Below are positions 1-6,150 of a stretch of DNA of 6,175 nt, one piece after another; the stretch's first letter is position 1, and each line of letters begins with the position of its first letter. The notes under the pieces are model-generated. The model did not search any database. It had not been told where the DNA came from and saw only the letters and a list, made by a program, of their open reading frames with translations. Source of the stretch: Candidatus Peregrinibacteria bacterium (GTDB lineage: Bacteria > Patescibacteriota > Gracilibacteria > UBA1369 > LOWO2-01-FULL-3). Location of the stretch: NCBI GenBank assembly GCA_007133095.1, contig SLNK01000002.1, positions 1-6,175 on the forward strand, in the 5' to 3' direction. The position numbers and the translations under genes are program-made.

Positions 1-450
1 AGCGTGCTTAAAAAAGAATGTATAGAACAAAATTTACAAAAATATAATCTTAAAGCGGATGATCTGGAACAAACCATGCACATCAGATACAAAAGGATTT
101 TTCTGATAGCAAAAGATTTTAGCAAACGAATAACCATAGATTTCGATATCAAATGCACGGACAATACAAATAAATCAATGACGATAATTCCCGAATATTG
201 TGTTTTCGAAGTTAAAGAAGAGGGGATTCCAAAACAGATAATGAGAATCCTCAGAAGAAACTACAATGTGAGGCGCGGACCGTTTTCAAAATATTGCGTG
301 TCCCTTTGCACACTGAACCCGGAAGTCAAAAAAAACAGGTGGAAACAGATATTAAAATATAACATGCCATCGCTTGAGGGGGAGCGTTGCCACAGACCTA
401 TAAAGAGCAGGGAAAAAATCTTAAAACATATAGAAACACCATGCGTTTGA
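1..450 (+). CDS. VTC-domain protein, polyphosphate polymerase type (5' end missing)
   Basis: The reading frame is open to the left edge, so the GTG at 4 is probably internal and this is the C-terminal part of a longer protein. Seen, numbering from that GTG: an aromatic/basic strand (RYKRIFL, 28-34) followed by KRITIDFDIKC (41-51), an acidic-x-lysine strand FEVK (68-71), and SKYC (95-98). This order is characteristic of the VTC tunnel domain, in which basic and acidic strands bind ATP, polyphosphate and metal. Known of the family: VTC domains polymerise polyphosphate from ATP at membranes, and bacterial members often sit beside CotH-like genes and a DUF4956 membrane protein. The N-terminal half of the domain, with its first basic strands, is outside the window. 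The last 30 residues are basic and unassigned. The stop overlaps the next gene by 10 bp, which suggests translational coupling. The family call is fairly sure; polymerase activity is inferred. Confidence 0.72.
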   Translation, partial: SVLKKECIEQNLQKYNLKADDLEQTMHIRYKRIFLIAKDFSKRITIDFDIKCTDNTNKSMTIIPEYCVFEVKEEGIPKQIMRILRRNYNVRRGPFSKYCVSLCTLNPEVKKNRWKQILKYNMPSLEGERCHRPIKSREKILKHIETPCV

Positions 451-512
451 TAATTGGAAAATTGTTGGCGGTTATAAGCGTGATTTTTTTGGGAGCTTTA
501 ATTATAGGTTGC
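441..512 (+). other. Lipoprotein signal peptide (type II)
   Basis: The first 24 codons read as a short basic n-region (M-R, with K7), a hydrophobic core (LLAVISVIFLGALI) and the lipobox I21-I22-G23-C24. Q25 follows, with no aspartate at +2. By the E. coli sorting rule this would favour the outer membrane, if the cell has one. An Asn-rich stretch (NNNN) follows, a typical flexible tether. The signal also supports ATG 441 over TTG 387 as the true start. Confidence 0.8.
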
Positions 513-2861
513 CAGATAAACAATAATAATGAAAAAGATGAAAACGGAATATTTTTGCAGGGGAGGGAGGATATCAGTTCCATATATAATCGGTTCGAAG
601 ACAAAGACGGATTCTTGTCATTCGATTACAAGAACAATTATAGAGTAGAAAAAAACAACGGCATCTATTATTTAAGCGAATTGAAAACGGGGAATATAGC
701 GTTTAAAGCGTTTTTGAAAACGCCGGAAATAAAATTCCCCCGGAACGGATTTGCGTGCGTGGGCTTGGGAGAAGAAGAAGTTTGCTACTCAAAAGCAACC
801 CCGGGGCACGTCGTAAAAAATCTGAAATTTTTCATCACACCCAAAAATTCCGAGCTGAGATATGAATTCTTATCAAGGGGCGAGGCGCTAAAAAAAATAC
901 TTGAACTCAGATATACGGATGAAGATTTTTCAAGATATTCGGATAATTGTTTTTATGATGTAAGTTACAGTCATCCTCTTAGCGGAGAAATATGTTTTGC
1001 TCACAGGGAAGGGATAGTCACCGGAATAGGGGGATATTTCCATCCGGAAAGCAGCGTAAATATATGGGGGATTATACAATTTTTATTTCGAATTTTTGAA
1101 ATAGAAGACAAAAAGTTTGATCATTCGATAGAATCCGAACCCGCATTCCGGATGATGACAAGGCATCATGCGGGATTTGAAGATATGGCAAAGGCCTATT
1201 ATGAAGGGCTTTTCGAGAACACGGAGAACGAAGACATTTGGACGAATAGAGCCGTATATAAAAGAGAAGCATTCCAAATAATAGAAAGTTTTTTGGGATG
1301 GAAGGATGGAAGGGAAATTAGAAACTATCGAGATAGCGACAATTTTGCATTGGATAACGAGATATTCATATATAAAACTTTCAAGGATTTTGATTTTGAG
1401 AGCAAGAATCCGGAAAACTTCCGAAATCTGCCAGAGTTCCAAAGGGAAGTTAAAGTGGTTCAGGATGGGAAAGATGTGGAGCTTTACTATTTGACCGGAC
1501 CGCAAATTTACAAACACTTTCACACAATTTCTTCAACATACAAAAATGATGTAAAAAAAGTCACGCTGGTTTTTGAAGACAGATTGGATGAAATGTTGGA
1601 GATGGAATTCCTTGTGGAATACAACAGAGGCAGATCAACAGAAAGATACGGAATGATAGTGGAATCGGACCAGTTCAAACACCTTAAAACGGACAAAAAA
1701 ACTCCACTGGATGACCCCAATATCCTTCCCAACGAAGTGTCTCCTCCCAGGATCAGAAGCCCGTTTGTTACAAGTATAAAAATCTACATGGACGAGGATG
1801 ATTACAAAAACATTAATGAAAAACGAACTTTAAACACACGATACCCGGCTTGGTTGGAAATTCACTATCCTGACGGAAAAACTCAGGGGATGTCCGTGGT
1901 AATAAAAACACGAGGGAATTCAGACAGAGGATACATTAAATCTTCTTACACAATTGAAGCCTTTGGGCATTTTGAAGAGAATGAAAATTTCAAAGGAGAT
2001 GAATTTTTGGAGGGGAGCAACGAATTCAAACTAAGAAGCAACATAAATGAAAAGACGGGGATTCGGGAGAAACTTATATACAAAGGGTTCGAACAACTGG
2101 GTTATCCTTCGCCGCGATTTTTTGAAACAACTCTGGAAATAAACAATCAGCCTTTCGGATTTTATCAAGTCACGGAAGCCGTGAAAGCGAACTTTTTCAG
2201 AAGCAGAGATATAGACGTGGTTGATTACTATTATCCGCGTAACCGCAACACGGATGATTATCTCGCAAATCTTACATACATAAGGGATAACGAAACAACG
2301 GCGGATTTTTACAGGATAAAACAGGGAAGCAATCCGTTCCGATTGATCGAATTTATTCGGGCACTGGATAGGGAAGAAGAAGGCCTCCTCCCCCAGATAG
2401 ACACAAAAAATATTTTTGATTACGCATTATTTGCTTATATTACGACAGCCAGCGATTCCCTGGTCTATAATTATTATCTCTATCAAGATAGGGACGATCA
2501 TTCCTGGAAAATGTTTTTTTGGGATGGCGATACCGCTTTTCAACATGCGCCAAAAATAAACAAGAAAGATTTTAGGGAATATGCAAATCGTAGTGAAGGA
2601 CGATACAACAACCTGATTCGCTACGTTTTCTTAAATTTGACCGATGAGCAATTCAACGAGTACTACGATGATTTCATGAAACGATGGAAGGATGATGTTA
2701 CAATCCTGGAGCAGTTGGAATTCTATCAAAGGCATTACAGGGAATATTTTAATTACGATAACGCTTTATGGAACGGGCGCTTTTTAGAAAGAAATGACCA
2801 CTTTTTCGATACGATGAAATCGATAGAAGAAATGAAAAAGGTCGTCCGGCAAATATCATAG
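441..2861 (+). CDS. CotH-type kinase domain lipoprotein
   Basis: 806 residues from ATG 441. Residues 1-24 form a lipoprotein signal peptide with lipobox I-I-G-C24, so the protein is probably exported and lipid-anchored. Residues from about 450 to the end match the CotH family. Visible marks are RGNSDRG (491-497) with following K500, FKLRS (529-533), a GFYQVTEAVK strand (573-582) with E579, SDS...YN (671-677), and the WDGDTAF motif (694-700) whose aspartates D695 and D697 are expected to bind metal and ATP. D672 is the other likely catalytic aspartate. Known: CotH proteins are atypical protein kinases, first described on Bacillus spore coats but widespread in non-sporulating bacteria. Residues 30-430 match nothing I recognise. 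An in-frame TTG at 387, preceded by GAGGGGGAG (376-384), would add 18 residues. I prefer 441 because the signal peptide begins there, although no good Shine-Dalgarno precedes it. It is likely co-transcribed with the VTC gene; its substrate is unknown. Confidence 0.82.
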   Translation: MRLIIGKLLAVISVIFLGALIIGCQINNNNEKDENGIFLQGREDISSIYNRFEDKDGFLSFDYKNNYRVEKNNGIYYLSELKTGNIAFKAFLKTPEIKFPRNGFACVGLGEEEVCYSKATPGHVVKNLKFFITPKNSELRYEFLSRGEALKKILELRYTDEDFSRYSDNCFYDVSYSHPLSGEICFAHREGIVTGIGGYFHPESSVNIWGIIQFLFRIFEIEDKKFDHSIESEPAFRMMTRHHAGFEDMAKAYYEGLFENTENEDIWTNRAVYKREAFQIIESFLGWKDGREIRNYRDSDNFALDNEIFIYKTFKDFDFESKNPENFRNLPEFQREVKVVQDGKDVELYYLTGPQIYKHFHTISSTYKNDVKKVTLVFEDRLDEMLEMEFLVEYNRGRSTERYGMIVESDQFKHLKTDKKTPLDDPNILPNEVSPPRIRSPFVTSIKIYMDEDDYKNINEKRTLNTRYPAWLEIHYPDGKTQGMSVVIKTRGNSDRGYIKSSYTIEAFGHFEENENFKGDEFLEGSNEFKLRSNINEKTGIREKLIYKGFEQLGYPSPRFFETTLEINNQPFGFYQVTEAVKANFFRSRDIDVVDYYYPRNRNTDDYLANLTYIRDNETTADFYRIKQGSNPFRLIEFIRALDREEEGLLPQIDTKNIFDYALFAYITTASDSLVYNYYLYQDRDDHSWKMFFWDGDTAFQHAPKINKKDFREYANRSEGRYNNLIRYVFLNLTDEQFNEYYDDFMKRWKDDVTILEQLEFYQRHYREYFNYDNALWNGRFLERNDHFFDTMKSIEEMKKVVRQIS

Positions 2862-2871
2862 AACAAATCTT

Positions 2872-4152
2872 ATGAAAATCGCGGTTCTTACATCGGGGGG
2901 AGTGGACAGTTCTGTTGCTTTGAAACTGCTGAAAGAGCAGGGGCATGACCTAACGGCTTTTTATCTGAAAATCTGGCTTGAGGACGATTTGAAATTTCTG
3001 GGAGCGGAATGCCCTTGGGAGGAAGATTTGCGGTTTGTGAGAAAAATTTGTGCGGACAACGACATCCCCTTGAAAATTATTCCGTTGCAGAAAGAGTATT
3101 TTGATACGGTTGTTTCTTACACGATTGAAGAGGTGAAAGCCGGAAGAACTCCGAATCCGGACATAATGTGTAACAATCAAATCAAATTCAAATTGTTTTT
3201 GGAAAAAGCCGGAAAGGATTTTGATAAAGTTGCAACGGGACATTATGCCAAAATGGCTTATGCGAAGGAGGGGGCGGTTATCGACCTGAATCTTGACATT
3301 GATTCATCTTCTAAAAAAAGCATTGGAGGACGCCTTCCAAGAGGAGGAAAGTATATTTTAAAAGCCGCACCGGACCCGATAAAAGATCAAACCTACTTTC
3401 TTTCAAATCTAAAACAAGAACAGTTGGAAAAACTAATTTTTCCGATAGGTGATTTGACCAAAGAAGAAGTGCGCGAACTCGCGGAAAAATATGATTTGCC
3501 GAATAAAGACCGAAAGGACAGTCAGGGGATTTGCTTCCTCGGAAAATTGAAATACGATGAATTCATCAAGCACTATTTGGGAGAAAAAAAGGGAGATTTT
3601 ATAGAACACGAAACGGGGGAAAAGCTGGGCGAACACGAAGGGTTTTGGTATTTCACCATAGGACAACGAAGAGGAATAAAGCTCCCCGACGGCCCTTGGT
3701 TCGTAGTGGGTAAAGAAAAAGAAAAAAACATCGTTTACATATCAAAAAAATACTACGAATCGGACAAAAAAAGAGACGAATTTGAAGTTGAAAACCTGAA
3801 TTGGTTTGACGAAAAGTTATCACCGGTGACAACTTTGACAAAAGACGTCCCCGGGGACGTACGTTCGCATAAGCAGCCTGTCGAAAATACAAATTCCGTT
3901 GTTCCCGAAAAAGACAGTCCCGGGACTGCAAGTTCGCATAAACAGCCGGCCGGAACTTCCGTCCGCCTCCAGGTCAAACTCCGCCACGGCCCCAAAATCT
4001 ATGGCTGCCTCGTATCGCCTCTCCCCGGCACCACACCACACCCCGTCCGGCTAAAAGTAAAACTCTCTGAAAACGACCAAGGAATAGCCCCCGGACAATT
4101 CGCCGCTTTCTACCTTGATGATATCTGCCTCGGATCGGGAGTCATCTGTTAA
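2872..4152 (+). CDS. mnmA: tRNA-specific 2-thiouridylase MnmA
   Basis: 426 residues. MnmA uses ATP and relayed sulfur to form 2-thiouridine at wobble position 34 of Lys, Glu and Gln tRNAs in the cytoplasm. Seen in order: the PP-loop SGGVDSS (8-14), PNPDIMCN with C100, ATGHY (121-125), KDQTYFL (171-177), DSQGICFLG (217-224) with C221, TIGQRRG (262-268), and a C-terminal barrel ending IAPGQFAAFY...GSGVI. C100 and C221 correspond to the two catalytic cysteines, so the enzyme looks intact. GAECPWEEDL and DSQGICFLG resemble plant organellar and related bacterial MnmA more than the E. coli form (DSTGICFIG). At 426 residues it is about 60 longer than E. coli MnmA. The extra length lies near 131-157 and at 317-363, where two palindromic repeat copies are translated. 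It starts 10 bp after the CotH stop without a clear Shine-Dalgarno and is probably in the same transcript. Its stop is 2 bp from that of the opposing aminotransferase. Confidence 0.96.
   Translation: MKIAVLTSGGVDSSVALKLLKEQGHDLTAFYLKIWLEDDLKFLGAECPWEEDLRFVRKICADNDIPLKIIPLQKEYFDTVVSYTIEEVKAGRTPNPDIMCNNQIKFKLFLEKAGKDFDKVATGHYAKMAYAKEGAVIDLNLDIDSSSKKSIGGRLPRGGKYILKAAPDPIKDQTYFLSNLKQEQLEKLIFPIGDLTKEEVRELAEKYDLPNKDRKDSQGICFLGKLKYDEFIKHYLGEKKGDFIEHETGEKLGEHEGFWYFTIGQRRGIKLPDGPWFVVGKEKEKNIVYISKKYYESDKKRDEFEVENLNWFDEKLSPVTTLTKDVPGDVRSHKQPVENTNSVVPEKDSPGTASSHKQPAGTSVRLQVKLRHGPKIYGCLVSPLPGTTPHPVRLKVKLSENDQGIAPGQFAAFYLDDICLGSGVIC
3841..3878 (+). repeat. Palindromic element copy 1, in frame inside mnmA
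   Basis: AAAGAC is followed by a 16-bp perfect palindrome at 3845-3860 (core GTCCCCGGGGAC) and then by GTTCGCATAAGCAGCC (3863-3878). The same layout recurs exactly 69 bp downstream. The unit is translated as KDVPGDVRSHKQP, MnmA residues 324-336. MnmA proteins have no such peptide in this linker as far as I know, so I infer insertion of a small palindromic element. Similarity beyond 3878 is patchy, so the right border is uncertain. Confidence 0.75.
3910..3947 (+). repeat. Palindromic element copy 2, in frame inside mnmA
   Basis: AAAGAC is followed by a 14-bp perfect palindrome at 3915-3928 (core AGTCCCGGGACT) and then by GTTCGCATAAACAGCC (3932-3947), which matches copy 1 at 15 of 16 positions. 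It is translated as KDSPGTASSHKQP, residues 347-359. Relative to copy 1, three arm bases differ, and the three facing bases have changed to stay complementary. The 69-bp period (23 codons) keeps both copies in the same reading phase. Confidence 0.75.
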
Positions 4153-4154
4153 AC

Positions 4155-5690
4155 TCACCCGCACATATACTCTTTAATAAGCTTCGCGGCGGTTTGCAAA
4201 TTACTGAAAGTCACATTCGGCAGGGATCCCCTCGCAAAACTTCGATAATCTGTTTTCTTCCGATCGCTTTCAGAGAAAAACAGGTTCGCGGGAATAAGAA
4301 CGACCCCTTTCTTCGCAAGCCCGACAAACAGCTCTTCCGGAGCCACCCCTTCCTTATTATTTTCCGGAATCTCCATTAAATCAAAACATGTGTAGTATAG
4401 GTTTTTGTTGTAATCCATTCCCAAAATCTCATAAAAACTCTCCATGTTGACGCGAATTCGTTTCAGATATTCCTCTCTGTCATCGTCCCCGAAAATAATG
4501 TGGGAAATACCCAAATACTGGGAAGGACCCGGAACAAAAGTCACATGCTGGAATTCACCATCAATACCTCCTGGAGCCTTCGCGAAAATAAGAGAGGTCA
4601 TGAAATCCGGAGCGGACCCGATTTTACCCTTAAGAATATTTTCAGGAATATATTTTTGGGCTTCCTTCGGGATAATATATTCACCGAAGCGCAGCCCCGT
4701 GCTTCGTTCAATCTTACTTCTGCCCCCAATAACGATAGATCTCTCACGTGCGTAGTTGATTATGCTTTTCTTTCTGGAGAAAAAGAAATCGCTGTAAACC
4801 TCATCGGAAACTATAAGGATGTCTCTCTCCTGAGCGAATTTTGCAATTTTCCGCATAAAATTATCGTTGTTCATAAATCCTGTGGGATTGTTCGGATCTA
4901 TCAGGCAAATGAGTTTTAGGTTTTTTGGAGCGTTCGCCAAAATTTCATCAATATCTCCGACAACTTCCCCGGAAGCGGGATCAACCGTAATCGTGTAAGC
5001 CTTCAACCCGCGATTTTCAAGAATAGTGTTGTAAGGCGCGTAAACGGGAGAATTAAGAAGAACAGAATCTCCTTTTTGAAGATATCCGATTTTCGGATCA
5101 TTCAGGAATTTGAAAATTGTGCCGATGCCGTGAGAAACTCCGTTAAGAAACATCAGGTCCTTATAGTCGATTTTCAGATTGAGTTTTTTGTTGTAATGAT
5201 CCGCGACAACCACACGGGAAAGAGGCTCGCCCTGGGGATCCAAATAAGAGCCTCCGGAAACTACGGAATACTTGAACATTTCAAAAATAATATCACGCTT
5301 GTTCCAGTGAAGGCCTTGTTCTTCCGCGTATTTTTCTATGCGGGTAAGAAAGAAATAAAAGTCTTCCAGAAGCTTTTCCGCCGTTTTTTCGGAGTAAATT
5401 GTTCTGGCCAGTTGCTGGATTTCACCCCAAAGTGTTCCAAAATCATCACGATTATCAGAAACAAAATGTTCGCCGGGATTGTTGAGCATGGCGTCTATTT
5501 CCAGAAGAAGAGCATAAAATTTGCGGCCATCAACAGATGGCGAAAATCCGTACCCCGGGTCCCCGCGTGAAAGATCTACAACATTTTCAACTCCCACACT
5601 GTCATCGGCAATTTTTCTAAGCAAACGGAAAATCCTGAAGGGATTGTCCAGAGCCAGATCAAACCCCCATTTATTATCTCGAAGCTTCAT
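4155..5690 (-). CDS. Large fold-type-I PLP-dependent aminotransferase
   Basis: 511 residues, aminotransferase class I/II. Seen: GVSHGIG (184-190) at the cofactor phosphate loop, DPNNPTG (265-271), SDEVYSDFF (295-303) where D296 and Y299 should contact the PLP ring, GGRSKIERSTGLRFG (322-336) with K326 as the expected Schiff-base lysine, and YRSFARG near the end, where R483 is the likely substrate-carboxylate arginine. All key residues are present. The protein is about 100 residues longer than common aspartate aminotransferases; most of the excess is N-terminal (about 45-180). The opening pattern, DNPFRIF...VVDLSRGDPGYGFSP, recalls aspartate 4-decarboxylase/aminotransferase (AsdA)-like enzymes, but that is a weak resemblance and the substrate cannot be named. 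The ATG has an A-rich leader (TTTCTAAAAA) and no Shine-Dalgarno. It lies 108 bp downstream of the ferredoxin in the same direction and converges on mnmA with a 2-bp gap, leaving no room for a terminator between them. Confidence 0.9.
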   Translation of the reverse strand: MKLRDNKWGFDLALDNPFRIFRLLRKIADDSVGVENVVDLSRGDPGYGFSPSVDGRKFYALLLEIDAMLNNPGEHFVSDNRDDFGTLWGEIQQLARTIYSEKTAEKLLEDFYFFLTRIEKYAEEQGLHWNKRDIIFEMFKYSVVSGGSYLDPQGEPLSRVVVADHYNKKLNLKIDYKDLMFLNGVSHGIGTIFKFLNDPKIGYLQKGDSVLLNSPVYAPYNTILENRGLKAYTITVDPASGEVVGDIDEILANAPKNLKLICLIDPNNPTGFMNNDNFMRKIAKFAQERDILIVSDEVYSDFFFSRKKSIINYARERSIVIGGRSKIERSTGLRFGEYIIPKEAQKYIPENILKGKIGSAPDFMTSLIFAKAPGGIDGEFQHVTFVPGPSQYLGISHIIFGDDDREEYLKRIRVNMESFYEILGMDYNKNLYYTCFDLMEIPENNKEGVAPEELFVGLAKKGVVLIPANLFFSESDRKKTDYRSFARGSLPNVTFSNLQTAAKLIKEYMCG

Positions 5691-5798
5691 TTTTTAGAAA
5701 GTTAAATAAAAAAAACGAATACAAACGTCGCCCCCAGCCCCTGACGGCAGTGTAAGCCCCCCGGATAAAAATTGCAACAAAATGGGGTCAGGTACCAT
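5691..5798. other. Intergenic gap between ferredoxin and aminotransferase genes
   Basis: About 108 bp. Reading along the minus strand from the ferredoxin stop it holds most of the AAATGG/CCATTT inverted repeat, a T-rich patch (ATTTTTA), a G-rich stretch (complement of 5730-5762, including six consecutive Cs on the plus strand), and an A/T-rich leader with a run of eight T residues just before the aminotransferase. CGTC (5726-5729) and GACG (5743-5746) are short inverted arms. I see no convincing -35/-10 pair and no gene. Confidence 0.5.
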
Positions 5799-5800
5799 TT
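5780..5800. repeat. AAATGG...CCATTT inverted repeat, possible REP-type
   Basis: Six-base perfect arms AAATGG (5780-5785) and CCATTT (5795-5800) enclose GGTCAGGTA. The right arm includes two bases of the ferredoxin stop codon. On the minus strand the hairpin lies right after that stop and is followed by a T-rich stretch, so it could also serve as a weak terminator. The sequence resembles, from memory, dispersed REP-like repeats containing GGGGTCAG and TACCATTT seen in other bacteria; that likeness is unverified. Confidence 0.45.
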
Positions 5801-6080
5801 AGAGTCCCTTCAATTTTACATCTCCTTTTACTCGACACTTGCACGCCAACCGATGTTTACCGTCTTTCATCATCATCATCTCCAAAGTCTGCCCTTCTAC
5901 ATCATCAATTTCATTCAGATTTTCAACACCTTCCTCAATCTCAACAATGCAAGTTCCGCAAACTCCGTCCTCACAACCGAAAGCAATAGGCCATCCCTGT
6001 TTTTTGGAAATGTCCCTCAGAGAAGTTTCCTCCTGAAGCTCAACTTCATCACCCGTATTTGAAAAAGTTACTTTGAACAT
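5799..6080 (-). CDS. [2Fe-2S] ferredoxin
   Basis: 93 residues, a normal size for a single-domain plant-type ferredoxin, which carries electrons in the cytoplasm. Cluster ligands are C36, C41 and C44 (GCEDGVCGTC, 35-44) and C80 (LACKC, 78-82), giving C-x4-C-x2-C-x35-C. C82 is an extra cysteine near the fourth ligand. The fold order is normal: an N-terminal beta hairpin (MFKVTFSNTGDEVEL), a helix (TSLRDISKKQG), the cluster loop, an acidic helix region (ENLNEIDDVEGQTLEM) and a final strand. Four consecutive methionines (68-71) come from a short ATG-phase trinucleotide run. It lies upstream of the aminotransferase on the same strand, but a redox partner cannot be named. The start is the first ATG; only six bases separate it from a possible -10 box, with no Shine-Dalgarno. 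Confidence 0.92.
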   Translation of the reverse strand: MFKVTFSNTGDEVELQEETSLRDISKKQGWPIAFGCEDGVCGTCIVEIEEGVENLNEIDDVEGQTLEMMMMKDGKHRLACKCRVKGDVKLKGL

Positions 6081-6086
6081 GCGATC

Positions 6087-6115
6087 ATTATCGCTACAAT
6101 GCCGTCGAATTGCAA
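6087..6115 (-). promoter_or_regulatory. Candidate sigma-70-type promoter of the ferredoxin gene
   Basis: On the minus strand, TTGCAA (6115-6110) is followed after exactly 17 bases by GATAAT (6092-6087), matching the -35 consensus at four of six positions and the -10 consensus at five of six. The ATG begins seven bases after the -10 box, so transcription from it would start at or next to the start codon and give a leaderless message. This is motif matching only. Confidence 0.4.
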
Positions 6116-6150
6116 ACCTTTTACAACAATGCGCTTAAAAACTCCGACCG

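Noticed and set aside
441..450. The overlap of the VTC and CotH frames as a programmed frameshift or broken fusion gene.
   Set aside because: The second frame begins with a complete signal peptide, so a simple overlapping start is the better explanation.
3862..3878. CGTTCGCATAA resembles the XerC-binding half of a dif site (E. coli GGTGCGCATAA).
   Set aside because: After a six-base spacer there is no XerD-like half (TTATGTTAAAT) in either copy, so the match is probably coincidental.
3653..4041. Minus-strand open frames opposite the 3' part of mnmA.
   Set aside because: They lie wholly within a well-supported coding region, have no family features, and owe their openness to its composition and repeats.
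5726..5762. C-rich stretch with CGTC/GACG arms as a terminator or structured RNA.
   Set aside because: The arms are four bases, the interior does not pair, and no T-run follows directly.
5868..5880. CATCATCATCATC trinucleotide run.
   Set aside because: Only four units, encoding Met 68-71 of the ferredoxin; too short to call a functional repeat.
5772..6062. Plus-strand open frames opposite the ferredoxin gene, including a His-rich run.
   Set aside because: The minus-strand ferredoxin has all its cluster cysteines. The histidines are the complement of its Met run.
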